Positions 34,901-44,016 of a DNA stretch of 45,968 nt are shown here, piece after piece. A model generated the notes under the pieces. That model saw only the letters and a list, made by a program, of their open reading frames with translations. It was not told where the DNA came from and ran no database searches. Where the stretch lies: assembly GCA_964019655.1 (NCBI GenBank), contig CAXHTR010000010.1, positions 1 through 45,968 on the forward strand. Reading direction: 5' to 3'. The stretch is from Perkinsela sp. pyNocScin1 (taxonomy: Eukaryota > Euglenozoa > Kinetoplastea > Prokinetoplastida > Perkinselidae). Position numbers and translations under genes: made by a program. Position 1 is the first letter of the stretch. Each line of letters begins with the position of its first letter.

Positions 34901-37900
34901 CGGAGGACTCGCCCGAGGCGATCGCCCGCACGGACGCCGAGTGGAAGCTCTCAACGATGGCGCTTGACCGCCGCTCGATCGCCAAGCGGCTAGTCGAGCT
35001 CGACGAGCATACGCTTGTGCTCCCACCAACGGGCATTCGGCACCGCGTTGCGTTCATCCTGAACAACCTCACAGCGGACACCGTTGAGCAGGCAGCGATG
35101 GAGATCGCACCGCTCGTGGAAACCCCGTCGACGGCGCCCCTTTTCTTCGCGCGGTACCTCGTGGAGAAGCGTGTCGCGGCTGAGCCCAACTACCACGCGT
35201 CCTACGCAAAGATGCTCGAGCGCATCGGCAACCGCGTCTTTGAGAAGACTGTACTTTCCGTCTCGTACTGCATGACGCAGCGCTGTCTCGCGAGTGAGGG
35301 CGTCCGGACATCCAGTAGTGAGCGCACAGTCCTCAAAAACATCGGCTCATGGATCGGCCTCATGACGCTCCGCAGGGACCGCCCGATCGTGGCGCGCGAG
35401 CTCAACGTGCACGACCTCCTCCTCGAGGGCCTCGCGAAGGGCAAGCTCATCGCCGTCGTGCCATTTGTCTCAAAGATTCTCGAGGGCAGCGCATCGAGCA
35501 AAGTTTTCACCGTGCAGTCGCCGTGGGTTCTCTCCGTCTTCGCATACCTCGTTGAGATCTACGCGCTCTCGAACGTGAAGGTGAACATTCGCTTCGAACT
35601 TGAGGTCCTGTGCAAGAAGATGAACGTTAACCTCCGGGACATCGACACACTGAGCGCGGCGCATCCAGCGCGCGCCACTGCGCACGCAGTCGTCGAAGAA
35701 ATGCACCGAAACCTCGACTTTGTGGGCTCCGTGGACTTTACGATGCCTCCCCCAGCCCCAAAGCCTGCGCCGCAGCTCAAGCCGCCCATGCAGCCGTACG
35801 ACACGCACCGCCAGAAAATGCTTCAGTCGCCGCAAAAGGCCCACCAGCAGCGCGTCCCGCACACTGTCGTCGCACAGAGCGGCGATCCCCGCGGGCTCCC
35901 AATAAAGCATGAGCACAGCGTCACGATGAAGCCCAACTGGATGGAAAATCTCGACGTCATCCAATCGCTGATCCCACCCTTCCGCGTGCCGACAAACCTC
36001 AACGCCTTCCTGCAGCAGAAGCGCATCACGCTGACAGCTGGGTCGCCCAAGCTCAGCGACGCCGTTCCATCCATCATCGCATCGATCCTCAAGCTGGCCG
36101 TCGAGGTCGCCGTCAAGGAGGTCCTCCTGCCAGTTGTCGAACGCTCTGTCGTCATCGCCTCCAACACCACGCGCGAGCTTATCCGCAAAGACTTTGCGAA
36201 TGATACCGACGATGTGCTCCTGGAGAATAGCGCGAAGGCGATGGTGAAGTCACTTGCGTCCTCGCTCGCTGTCGTAACAGCCAAGGAGCCGCTCCGCGCG
36301 TCCACACGCCGCACCATCCAGTCCTCGATTCTTTCCTCTTTCGCGCTGCGTGGGCACGGCATGGTCGGATTCCACACCGTCGGCCACGACGACGAGGGCA
36401 AGGGCAAGCTTCCAACGGCGCTGCTCCACGAGCTCGTCGACCTTATCCTGCACGAGAACAAAGAAGGCCTCGGTGTGCTCGAGCTCGTCGAGCGCGTGGC
36501 GGCGGAGTCAGCCATCTCTCGCATCGCGGAGTTCTGCGCCAGCTTCCAAGAGGAGCGACTCCAGAACCGCCGCGTGATGCAGGCGGTGGGCCGCAACTTC
36601 CCAAGCGCGGCGATGCAACACCCGTTCATGGCATCGCTGCCCGCGTCGCTCCGAACAAGCGAGGGTCTCCAGCCAGGCCAGCAGGCCATCTACGACGACT
36701 TTGCGAAACTCGTGGCCTTCCGCGCACCGATAGCGAAGGACAACGAGAACACTGTGAAAAAGGTCCTCGAGCGGCTCAACTCACTCATCACCCACATCGA
36801 GCAGGAAGCAGTGGAGCACTACCGGCAGAACCCGAAGCAGTACCTCTCGCTCACGCGCGAGGAGTTCGCCTCCAGCACACTCAGCCCCTCGCACGAGAGC
36901 ATCAAGAAGTGCCTCTACCTCGTGCCCGACCTCGTCAAGTCCATTCGCGACGACGCCGACGTTCTCCAGCTCGTGCAGTTCACCTACCGCAACCTCGTCT
37001 CCATGACTAACTCGATGGGCAACACAACTGTGTCCAGTGCGTCGATCATCCAGCACATCAACAACGCGAGCGGAAGTAGCGTCGTGATTCCTGCTGGTGC
37101 GCTCATTCTCAACCTCGTGCATGAGTCGTACCTGCTCATCCTCCAGAGCGCAAAAGAGCGCATGGCGCCGCGCGGTCGCGACGGGCGCATGAGCACCGAC
37201 GACGCGACGAACAGCGTCATCCAGGCAATCACACGACTTTTCATAGATGACGAGCAGAGCTGGGAGCTCAAAGACCTCTGTGTCGGCTTCATTCGGCTCC
37301 GTCTCATAGACATCGGGGTGCTCGACGCACACGTCAAGAGCGTTCTCATGGGCATTCTCGATGACGGCGCGAACGGTGGGCTCTTCGCCCCGCCGGGTCC
37401 ACACGACGACGGAACGCTGCAGTATACGCCAGAGACACGCCTCATCTTTGAGTTCGCTGGTGGTCTTGTACAGAGCTGCCTCGTCGACGAGAAGATCACG
37501 CGCCAGCATGAACTCGCAGGCACGATCGAAGCGCTTGAGGCTGTCGCGAGCGAGGCGCAGCGCCAGCAGAAGGCGCACAGAAAGGCGACTGGGCAGCGGA
37601 AGACGACGAGTGTCCGCGTGCCGACATACCTCCCGGCGGCGACGACGAAGCAGCGCGTCTTCGTCTGGAACATTCTCGAGGACTGGCGACAGCACCAGAT
37701 CAAGTGGGAGGCGTCAAAAACAAGTGAGACGTGCCGTGACGCCCTCAAGGTCGCACTGCAGAACGGACTCTTGACCGGGGCTCGCCCGATCTGGCCAGAG
37801 GAGCACGTCGCGCGCTACATCGAGAAGATATCGCACATGTGTACACAGACCGAGGCGTTTGTCGCGGCCGACTTTTTTCAACTGGCGGTAGAGAGCGCTG

Positions 37901-39480
37901 TTACCGAGTTCGCGACGCACTGCACGGCAGGCGCGTCCGAGAGCCCAGCGACCGCCCGTCGCGCATATGATGCAATCGATGCGCTCTCTGCGATGGTCAT
38001 TGCGATCAGCACAGACAGGAACCCGTTCTGGCGGAGTGCGTCGAACGATGGCAGCGTCTTCCCCGCGCTCTTCGAGGGGCTCACAGCCGTCATGCGCGCC
38101 AACCACGGGCACTTCACGGGCGAGATGGCCTCGTGTCCACACGACGCAGTCTCTGGGCCTTACCCGTCGGCAAAGGACGCAGTGGTTCAGCAACAGTTTC
38201 AGCAGCAGCCCTACTTCCGCCTCCTCTCCAACCTTCTCTGCGCGCAGCAAGCAGCCAATCGGTGCACGTCACCGGATCACCCCCTCAAGCTCTTCAGCAG
38301 CTACCTCGTGCGCTTCCTCCAGAAATTCACGCCCGGAGCGCTGCCCGGGTTCACCTTCGCGTGGGCTTCGCTTGTCTTCCATCGCGAGCTCTTCCCAGCG
38401 CTTCTGCAGCACGACGCACCTGCTAAAGGCACGATGCCGGTCTCGGCGGCGGCAGCGCCAGCTGGCTGGTCAGTCGCGAGCGAGCTGCTCACTGCGCTGC
38501 TGAAATTCCTCGCTGAGCGGATCAAGGTGGCCGGTCGATGCGAGGGTAGCGTGCCTGAGCCTGTCAGTGTCCTCTACACAGCAACGCTCCGCGGCGTGCT
38601 CGTTCTCCTGCACGACTTCCCTGAGTTTCTCTGCCTCTACGCCGACGCGCTCATTGATAAGATCCCCAGCCACTGCGTGCAGCTCCGGAACGCTATTCTC
38701 TCCGCGTTCCCGCGCTCGATCCGCCTCCCCGACCCCTTCACACCGAATCTCAAGGTCGACCTGCTCCCCGAGAGCACACAGGTGCCAGTCACGAGCGAAA
38801 AGTACATCCGCGTGCTCAAGAGCGTTCGTCTGAGCGAGAAGGGTGGTCCGGTCGATGACTCGCTCTGGGACTTCCTCGCTTCAGCACTCCACCGGAAGGT
38901 GAAGCTCGCGACCGCAGTGCAGCGAATTGCCGCAGCCTGGCGCGACCCCTCACTCAGTGCGCATAGCGACGCGATCATCTCAGCAACAGTCCATGCTATC
39001 GCCAGGGCAGCAGTTGAAAAGAGCGAGCAAGCAGGTGATGGCCGGCAAGAGGCACAAACCCTGCTCTGTGCACTATGCGCCGTCGTTGAGCGCCCCGAGC
39101 GCTTCGCAATGCTCAGCGCGCTCGTCGACCAGCTCCGGTACCCGAACAGACTCACGCTCTATTGCAGCTTTCTCCTCTTGAGTCTGTTCTGCACTCCAGA
39201 GGCAGACATTGAGCGCTTCACCGGGTGCAATGCGGTAAGCGCCAAGTCAACACTTGCGAGCATTCAGGAGCAGATCACACGTGTGCTGTTTCAGAGACTC
39301 ATTGGAAACCGGCCGCATCCTTGGGGACTTCTCATCACGTTCATTGAGATAGTCAAGAACCCACGCTACGCCTTCTGGAAGAAACCGTATGTGCATAACT
39401 CCACACCAGCGCTGCGGAAGCTCTTCGAGACGGTCGCACAGTCCTGCGCGCCATCTGAGGCGGTAGTCCCTGCTAAATAA
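31942..39480 (+). CDS. NOT1: CCR4-NOT complex scaffold subunit NOT1, 2512 aa
   Basis: NOT1 holds together the main cytoplasmic deadenylase. Domains in order: helical N-terminal HEAT region; MIF4G-like region preceded by a charged coiled coil (SPDEYARRQELQ to KDRKAND, residues ~775-850); the CAF1-binding MIF4G (residues ~1030-1240: VAFILNNLT, VEKRVAAEPNYH, LKNIGSWIGLMTL, FELEVLCKKMNVN); the CNOT9-binding DUF3819 block (LIPPFRVPTNLN near 1345, then AVKEVLLPVVERSV and ASNTTRELIRKDFA); and the NOT1 C-terminal domain (LLHDFPEFLCLY, FTPNLKVDLLPE, ending RPHPWGLLITFIEIVKNPRY). The full-length size agrees with animal NOT1 (~2370 aa). In an organism with polycistronic transcription, mRNA decay through this complex is a main point of gene control. 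A splice acceptor ...TTTTCATAG lies just before 31926. Confidence 0.96.
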   Translation: MTQTQSQGALQAHMNRIFTPLLAEPPTEEAIAAAYRVFQFHLTVQNGRSRQEVFKAFLFIIRKLLARADERPGLEAQAAPLLHIFAREVDALLQRPTVEAIASLQDAFPVESVREVGTPTVEESPVDSPLTEEGKGKWKALVRGDARQKVCEAEATFAAAQWVVKLIQWSGWSFAARVLLCMALLHSEDNGAKCVGLCVLYAVILPMCDGEAISSLSKDAVGYLVSALVRPVQDTEYIQGIEAYLEQVVDESAKRHIVAQCAQTVALADTATDALPAFDLFDLLMQIGAAWTQPPVLATLFKQISAKNAFAPQQIAKALWRCLTQDFTAPAESPEELQATVSHVQQLLNGATGDPWRPVTPSPGEPLMYAKLLVDALHEALPHDIRWDAVWRALDTPSIVSLDAETYALLSELIDYAQHDVFLKDGDAAEGSLSREGLEKQVLLYACWGNYRLQLDWIGHAFLGEPNWCEKRDIMSTLLRIAERPAAQQQVHSLFMRACESPGSTQAEREFRGIRFAQFLLYHAQGANDTFCTGLISDIFQCTFAKKDTEEIDGAALMDFIEVFSKLSKQTDDSEEVLHHTIPTDADTRWMHTLAAALLQCARKGSISTPMLLSFLGKIPDSAFVTAVLTQAPTAIAFAVFQSTEVQAHMPAVRGWIASTFFEPQRTESFLHPASFIQETAHWIDKELSALEKETIVTHKEKLHAMLGVLSSSFCCPSALQSIEGTKHRLHEALLTADVLDPTLVPHPVLLNSEDASDAASAMATTFPIPIPSSKLSPDEYARRQELQAKRDAEERRWADETAAAMVQQVFAGKLAPDAFLQALAEVKRKAAKKARDLLQEAKDRKANDGQRYKKPQNQRQATALFTRIVDMLWAECPKFADYPAAAQGIAVKVLGGVILYDLFPNAADEAKTITALLKFVLQSIGKPKKPAAQKFGIRVLAVFLARVPQWPQYCKHLHVLLHAQGIGKELRDTIPTIQTVLAEAEAEDSPEAIARTDAEWKLSTMALDRRSIAKRLVELDEHTLVLPPTGIRHRVAFILNNLTADTVEQAAMEIAPLVETPSTAPLFFARYLVEKRVAAEPNYHASYAKMLERIGNRVFEKTVLSVSYCMTQRCLASEGVRTSSSERTVLKNIGSWIGLMTLRRDRPIVARELNVHDLLLEGLAKGKLIAVVPFVSKILEGSASSKVFTVQSPWVLSVFAYLVEIYALSNVKVNIRFELEVLCKKMNVNLRDIDTLSAAHPARATAHAVVEEMHRNLDFVGSVDFTMPPPAPKPAPQLKPPMQPYDTHRQKMLQSPQKAHQQRVPHTVVAQSGDPRGLPIKHEHSVTMKPNWMENLDVIQSLIPPFRVPTNLNAFLQQKRITLTAGSPKLSDAVPSIIASILKLAVEVAVKEVLLPVVERSVVIASNTTRELIRKDFANDTDDVLLENSAKAMVKSLASSLAVVTAKEPLRASTRRTIQSSILSSFALRGHGMVGFHTVGHDDEGKGKLPTALLHELVDLILHENKEGLGVLELVERVAAESAISRIAEFCASFQEERLQNRRVMQAVGRNFPSAAMQHPFMASLPASLRTSEGLQPGQQAIYDDFAKLVAFRAPIAKDNENTVKKVLERLNSLITHIEQEAVEHYRQNPKQYLSLTREEFASSTLSPSHESIKKCLYLVPDLVKSIRDDADVLQLVQFTYRNLVSMTNSMGNTTVSSASIIQHINNASGSSVVIPAGALILNLVHESYLLILQSAKERMAPRGRDGRMSTDDATNSVIQAITRLFIDDEQSWELKDLCVGFIRLRLIDIGVLDAHVKSVLMGILDDGANGGLFAPPGPHDDGTLQYTPETRLIFEFAGGLVQSCLVDEKITRQHELAGTIEALEAVASEAQRQQKAHRKATGQRKTTSVRVPTYLPAATTKQRVFVWNILEDWRQHQIKWEASKTSETCRDALKVALQNGLLTGARPIWPEEHVARYIEKISHMCTQTEAFVAADFFQLAVESAVTEFATHCTAGASESPATARRAYDAIDALSAMVIAISTDRNPFWRSASNDGSVFPALFEGLTAVMRANHGHFTGEMASCPHDAVSGPYPSAKDAVVQQQFQQQPYFRLLSNLLCAQQAANRCTSPDHPLKLFSSYLVRFLQKFTPGALPGFTFAWASLVFHRELFPALLQHDAPAKGTMPVSAAAAPAGWSVASELLTALLKFLAERIKVAGRCEGSVPEPVSVLYTATLRGVLVLLHDFPEFLCLYADALIDKIPSHCVQLRNAILSAFPRSIRLPDPFTPNLKVDLLPESTQVPVTSEKYIRVLKSVRLSEKGGPVDDSLWDFLASALHRKVKLATAVQRIAAAWRDPSLSAHSDAIISATVHAIARAAVEKSEQAGDGRQEAQTLLCALCAVVERPERFAMLSALVDQLRYPNRLTLYCSFLLLSLFCTPEADIERFTGCNAVSAKSTLASIQEQITRVLFQRLIGNRPHPWGLLITFIEIVKNPRYAFWKKPYVHNSTPALRKLFETVAQSCAPSEAVVPAK

Positions 39481-39970
39481 TCAAATCGTAACTTATTAGA
39501 CATTCGCTTGGATTAAAAGGCTTTGAAAGGAATGACTTACTTTTTCTTTATTTGCTTTTCTTTTTTGCAAGATCGAATATGTATTCAGCGTTGGGAATAT
39601 TCTGAGAAAGGGTAACGTCACAAGCATTTTCCACAGACTTCTCCCCTCACCCGTTATCTCGTGTGAATAAGCCACAGCCTGCGGTATTTGATAAGCTTCC
39701 ACATCTAAATAGAATACAAGCGCAGGGTGCAATAGATCCTCACGTTAACCTTTTTTAATGAGGCTTGCGTATGCGAAACTTCCAGAACGGTGATTAAACG
39801 CCAACTGAGCAACCGAAATCTGCGCTCATATGCAGAAGGCACAAGAAGAATATGCACAACGCAGAATCTCACAAGATTGCCAAGGCGAAAGTCTTGCAAA
39901 GTAGATCCACGGCTTCATCTGGATGCGTTGCGCATACTACTTGTTGTATTTCTCTTATCTATACTAAGCA
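39481..39970. other. Gene-free interval after NOT1
   Basis: About 490 bp holding the NOT1 3' UTR and the leader of the 90-aa gene. A pyrimidine-rich run TTGTATTTCTCTTATC at about 39942-39960 followed by CTAAG lies just before the ATG at 39971, a plausible splice acceptor. The ORF spanning 39790-40497 overlaps two better genes in another frame and is taken as spurious. Confidence 0.5.
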
Positions 39971-40243
39971 ATGAATCTGCCGCGATTTGTCACGAACAAC
40001 ATCAACTACATGCGCTTGGAGCGCATGTGCATACGCTACTCAAGGCCGGGCCAATTCCGAGCCCTCTGCGAGCGCAATCTTATCGTGGGAACTATTTTCC
40101 TCGCCATGTTCTGGTACCGTACTGGAAGCCCGCTACGCTACTACTACGCCAAGACACAGCCCATAGAAGATCTTCTGAACGACCCGTTCTACGAGAAGTA
40201 CTGGTGCAAGTATACAAAGCCAAGTCCAGACGCGGAGGCGTAG
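39971..40243 (+). CDS. Small single-span membrane protein, 90 aa, probably mitochondrial
   Basis: I do not recognise a family. The first 36 residues are basic (RFVTNN, RLERMCIRYSRPGQFRALCERN). One membrane segment follows (LIVGTIFLAMFWYRT, residues 38-52). The hydrophilic tail is rich in aromatic residues (PLRYYYAKTQ, DPFYEKYWCKY). This outline (basic N-terminus, one helix, tyrosine/tryptophan-rich tail) resembles small accessory subunits of respiratory complexes, but that is inference only. A good trans-splice acceptor just upstream and a tight fit between neighbours support a real gene. Confidence 0.65.
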   Translation: MNLPRFVTNNINYMRLERMCIRYSRPGQFRALCERNLIVGTIFLAMFWYRTGSPLRYYYAKTQPIEDLLNDPFYEKYWCKYTKPSPDAEA

Positions 40244-40321
40244 TGTGTATCTCAATCGAACAGTGCCTCGGGCACATGTGCATTTTGCTCAGCGAATACT
40301 TATTTTTTCTCTTTCTGTACG

Positions 40322-41401
40322 ATGTCCCACCCGATTATCTTTCAGCCAAGGTGGTTCTCCCCTGTGCTAAAGACTGCGTCTATGTGGCGAGTGAGCCCTG
40401 CGCGCAACTCCGCTGGAAAGCTTTGTATCGGTGGGCCTCGGCCATTCATCTTTCTCGCCGGTGGCCCGACAGAGGTTGTGCCGCAATCGACTATTGACCA
40501 TGCGCATAGAACCATTGATAAGATACTGCCGGCTACCGGCCGGCGGACTCCACAATGCAGCTTTGACCTTTCTGCCGACCTATCGGAGGACGCTATTGTG
40601 CTAGCACAGCAGGAGCTGGCAGGCCTTACTCAACAGACTGTCGGACAAGGTGCCGACAATGTACAAAGCGTACCCATGACGCTCATGCAGGCGATAGCTG
40701 GGCGACTCGTAGAGGAACCGCTTGGCTATCAACATGGTGCTCTGGCACAGGCGTTTCAGGCGCATGATACACTCGATACGGCGGCAGCGCAGTTCATTGC
40801 GTTCCTCGATGCAATGAACCTCACATGGACGCATGTTGTTGCGAGCGGCCGAGAGGCTCTTCTTGCGACATACATCGCGACGCACCACCCGGAGCGCATC
40901 GGCTCCCTCGTTCTCATTGACACGGCGATTCTGCCAGACACCATTTGTCGAGAATCGGACGTATTCACACACGGGACTGAAAAAGATGGCACGAAGGTAA
41001 AAACTGAAGCATCAACAGAAGCAAGCACACCTCTTTCGCGCTTCATCGACGCGTACCCGACTATGGCTCAGATCAAATATGTCCTGCACCCCATTCTCTT
41101 CGCCACAACGGAAGCAGGGGGCCGTACCTCACAATTCGAGATTGACCGGCACAAGCGCACCCTCAATTTCAAAAAAGTGATCAAGCTCAAATGCGCTGAT
41201 GGTGACGCCTTACAGGAGGCATACCGCGGAGGAGCATTACCCGAGAATGGGCAGTCGACCTTGGCAGAGCCGCTGAGCGAGGCTCTCGTGAAATGGGCGG
41301 AGCGCTTTGATTTGATGAGCTATGTAAACCGTAAGTGGGCAGCAGCGAAGAATACATATCACCAAGAACTTGAAAAACAGGCAGGAGGTTCTACTGCGTA
41401 G
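40322..41401 (+). CDS. Alpha/beta-hydrolase-fold protein without the nucleophile serine, up to 359 aa
   Basis: The fold is seen in PFIFLAGGPTE (strand with oxyanion loop, about residue 41) and in the helix-strand block TAAAQFIAFLDAMNLTWTHV, followed by VASGREALLATYIATHHPER and IGSLVLID, a close copy of the segment that carries G-x-S-x-G in active hydrolases. Here the elbow reads A-S-G-R-E, so the serine position is glycine and catalysis of the usual kind is unlikely. The C-terminal half is charged and helical. The ATG at 40322 is annotated, but the first AG after the pyrimidine tract (CTTTCAG at 40339-40345) lies downstream of it. The ATG at 40382, giving MWRVSPARNSAG, may be the true start and looks like an import signal. 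Confidence 0.7.
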   Translation: MSHPIIFQPRWFSPVLKTASMWRVSPARNSAGKLCIGGPRPFIFLAGGPTEVVPQSTIDHAHRTIDKILPATGRRTPQCSFDLSADLSEDAIVLAQQELAGLTQQTVGQGADNVQSVPMTLMQAIAGRLVEEPLGYQHGALAQAFQAHDTLDTAAAQFIAFLDAMNLTWTHVVASGREALLATYIATHHPERIGSLVLIDTAILPDTICRESDVFTHGTEKDGTKVKTEASTEASTPLSRFIDAYPTMAQIKYVLHPILFATTEAGGRTSQFEIDRHKRTLNFKKVIKLKCADGDALQEAYRGGALPENGQSTLAEPLSEALVKWAERFDLMSYVNRKWAAAKNTYHQELEKQAGGSTA

Positions 41402-41619
41402 CGGCACTGGGGCATGTCAGATGGAACATGGTCTGCTTCACGAGTTCCCTCGTATGCACACCTCGAAACAGCGAAGTCAAAGCTCTCGCAAGTCTCAAGA
41501 ACAGGTGACGAAAGAAACCCTACTGTCGGTGCGCGTAAAGTTCAAACCCCAAACCGTTATGCTCAATATACGTTATTCCGTATACGACAACTCTTCGTTT
41601 ACCCAATTTAGATCTCTGA

Positions 41620-42570
41620 ATGAAATTTCGAGCTGTTTTCAGTGATCATCGCATACTTCTCGACCTCTGTGAGTCCATTCAGTCCGTACAGAAACAGCTA
41701 CTTGTGAAGCTGAGCGAGTCTAAGGTTAGACTGGTGACAATAGACGGCGGAATCGATACTGACGACCATTCTACCGATGCTCGGCCCCATGTCTGGGCCT
41801 CCATACCGACAACTGCCCTCTTCTCAGCTGTGGTTGTTCTCTCAAAGCGCTCGAATGAGATATTTTGCTTGCTAAAAACTGCCGATCTCGCCGCGGCACT
41901 CCGGCAAGGCGGCCTCTCACTGAGCGGGGCACCATTATCACCGCAGCACCTCTCTGTGAAGCTCTCAAAAGATGGCATACAGCCCGTGCTCGTATTCACG
42001 TCATCGACAGAGGAGGAAACCGCTCTCAGCAAAGTGAATCACTTTGTCCCGGTTCAGGTCATAGGCGATGAGGGGCCAGAGCTTGCACGGTTCCCTGATC
42101 TCGTGAATGGTGTGGTCAACCTTGAAATGCCATCGCTTGACATTCTTACAACGTTCTGTGTGTCGTGCCAGCAGCTCTCTGAGAGTGCCATGCAGGCACT
42201 TTGCAACACACAGCGCGGCAGTGCTACAGTCATCATGAAAATTGATGCACCAGGCAGTCAGGATTCTAAACATCGACAGCTGTCGCTTTTCTCTGCGCAG
42301 GACACTGCGTGCGCCAAGTGTGTCTTTGCAGCGGTTCCAGTGCTGACAGACATAGCTCAATCTACCGAGGCTGCTTCCCCAAGGGATACCGCATTATTCA
42401 TCTCCATGAGGCCAGATAGGCTGCTCAGCGTTCTCAGAGCTATAGGAAGGGTACGGCAAGCCCAGAATGGTGAGAAGGCCATTCACTGCACAGCGCAGAA
42501 CGGGGCGCTCTTCTCCCTGCGGATGCCAAGTGATATCGCAGTGTTGTATCATGTCCCGTGTATTCCCTAA
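41620..42570 (+). CDS. HUS1: Checkpoint clamp subunit HUS1, 316 aa
   Basis: HUS1 with RAD9 and RAD1 forms the 9-1-1 ring loaded at damaged DNA. The start MKFRAVFSDHRILLDLCESI agrees with the family M-K-F-R-A-K/x. A PCNA-like two-domain pattern follows: EIFCLLKTADLAAALRQG (family NEIYLELxxENLxRALK) near residue 85, HLSVKLSKDG, then VNHFVPVQVI (family THDIPIKVI), and a second domain ending DIAVLYHVPCIP (family VSLQYFIPAL). It is somewhat longer than the human protein (280 aa) owing to loops at residues 40-60 and 120-130. The leader reads TTTACCCAATTTAG then eight bases and the ATG. It is the last intact gene of the plus cluster. Confidence 0.9.
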   Translation: MKFRAVFSDHRILLDLCESIQSVQKQLLVKLSESKVRLVTIDGGIDTDDHSTDARPHVWASIPTTALFSAVVVLSKRSNEIFCLLKTADLAAALRQGGLSLSGAPLSPQHLSVKLSKDGIQPVLVFTSSTEEETALSKVNHFVPVQVIGDEGPELARFPDLVNGVVNLEMPSLDILTTFCVSCQQLSESAMQALCNTQRGSATVIMKIDAPGSQDSKHRQLSLFSAQDTACAKCVFAAVPVLTDIAQSTEAASPRDTALFISMRPDRLLSVLRAIGRVRQAQNGEKAIHCTAQNGALFSLRMPSDIAVLYHVPCIP

Positions 42571-42883
42571 AATAGCATACTATTGCCTTGCTCCTCTACT
42601 TGTTCGCGCACGCTTTGGCCCATGCCTTCAGGCTAGCATAGAATTCAGTACATGCGTTATTTTTTGTTTTTACGCTCCTCCTAGCATGAAGGGCTACCAC
42701 TGTGACAGAATGAGTCTCAGAAGGCTACGTTGCGCTCCTGGCCTATCATATATAGCGCTAATACAACAGAGCAATTAAACGCGTCAAGGGTGATTAGTTG
42801 AAGTGACGCTCTGAGTACATTACGCTATGGTAGTGCACCGCATCAGCGGAGTTACGCCGCAGAGATACAGATGACGTTCTCCA
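42571..42883. other. Gene-free interval between HUS1 and the right SL unit
   Basis: About 310 bp with no ORF of note. The plus cluster ends here and the next elements (transposase fragment, SL genes) are on the minus strand, so this is a convergent boundary where Pol II transcription would be expected to stop. No tRNA or other known terminator element is recognised. Confidence 0.45.
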
Positions 42884-43173
42884 TCAGTTTATGCATCTGA
42901 AGGTCAGATCTTTGGGTGTATTCATTACTGTCTTCCTGTTGCACGGTAAGTCGAACTCCTCCACGAGCAGTGCTACCGTTTTGTCCTCGCTGCCGCTCAG
43001 CAGCTGCTGTCGCTGGCGGTTCTTGGCGTAGTCATCTAGATCCGCCAAAAACGTTTCAATGAGCAGACTCCGCGCCCTAAGAGTTCGGCGATCTCTTCTG
43101 CTTCATACTCTAGCATATGCAAGAAGGGAATTTTGATTTCCAACCCGTCCATCAGGTCCGACGTGCTGCCCAT
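42884..43173 (-). pseudogene. Tc1/mariner-like transposase fragment, frameshifted, right copy
   Basis: From the ATG at 43173 the minus strand reads MGSTSDLMDGLEIKIPFL and continues to EIAELLGR. The frame shifts near 43065, and the other frame continues SLLIETFLADLDDYAKNR up to a stop at 42884. Joined only for comparison, it follows the left fragment position by position (EK-VKIDLL / LE-IKIPFL; NRSVRLVEKYLAAPQDYVKNR / GR-SLLIETFLADLDDYAKNR). The HTH form is that of Tc1/mariner. After KNR the similarity is weak and there is no catalytic domain, so the copy is truncated. Its break is at a different place from that of the left copy, so the two decayed independently. Confidence 0.55.
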
Positions 43174-43389
43174 GATCTTTTTGGGACGAATAGTTTAGTA
43201 AGAGAAGGTTTATTCCACTCGGTGGAGTGGGCCACTATGCAAGCGAGATCCACAGGTAGCTGATGAAAGAGCTCCAGCTGCCGTGCTTGAAGGAACGTCT
43301 GACCGCACTTAACTTCCAAAATAAAGGGCCAAAGTGAGAGACATTGCACTTATTCTTTTATATAGCTCTCTGAACACCACAAAGATCGG

Positions 43390-43532
43390 ATTTGATGAGG
43401 ACGGCTACTGCACCCAGCCACTCGACGTTGGAGCTGTTCGAGGCTGAGCGCGGACCGGCCTGTGAAGGACATAAAAGATCAAGCTTCTCATACCAATTAA
43501 GTACAGAAACTGAACTAATGTAGCAGAAATTA
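43390..43532 (-). ncRNA. Spliced-leader RNA gene, type A, right copy
   Basis: The exon is at about 43532-43494 and is identical to the left type A exon, with the GTATGAGAAGC intron start at 43493. The intron hairpin (CAGCC/GGCTG plus TCGA/TCGA) is kept at about 43415-43446, with one loop change relative to the left copy, so the stem is preserved. GGTCGGTG lies just upstream of the exon, as in the left copy. Confidence 0.8.
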
Positions 43533-43799
43533 ACCACTGGTCGGTGGGAAACGGTGAAGCTCTGCTTTGATCCATTTATTCACGCATATGCTGCATGTGC
43601 TAGTCCTGAGCCGAGAAGCCCAAAACATGAGAGTGGCATGTGTGTGTTCTGACTTCGATCCCAGGCAGTGTGATTTTTCATCTTGGGGCCGAGCGGAAAG
43701 TCTGCCTGCGACGTCTTTGAGCAGAGTTCACAGGACGTGGGCCCACCGGTGTAGACAGAGAAAAGAAGGCGTGTGAAGCGACACATCTCACTTAGTAGG

Positions 43800-43925
43800 C
43801 TTTTCTGAATTGAATACAGGAACAAGTGCGAAAGCATTACCACCGCGCGCGACTGTCAAGGGCATAAAAGATCAAGCTTCTCATACCAATTAAGTATAGA
43901 AACTGAACTAATGTAGCAGAAATTA
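43800..43925 (-). ncRNA. Spliced-leader RNA gene, type B, right copy, with an exon variant
   Basis: The exon is at about 43925-43887, followed by the same intron start. On the RNA strand it reads TTTCTATACTTAATTG where the other three copies read TTTCTGTACTTAATTG, a single G-to-A change inside the most conserved part of the exon. The intron body is of the type B sequence and lacks the type A hairpin. It may be a pseudogene or a minor variant. Confidence 0.55.
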
Positions 43926-44016
43926 ACCAATGGATCGGTGTCTATGTCGCAGTGAGACAGTGTGCGTCGCACACAATACACACGGTTGTGTGTGTAATCA
44001 GAGGCGAAGCTTTTAC

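Noticed and set aside
36781-37695. 304-aa minus-strand ORF inside NOT1
   Set aside because: Shadow of NOT1 with no recognisable motif.
39790-40497. 235-aa plus-strand ORF
   Set aside because: It overlaps both the 90-aa gene and the hydrolase-like gene in another frame and has no domain; the shorter genes have better leaders.
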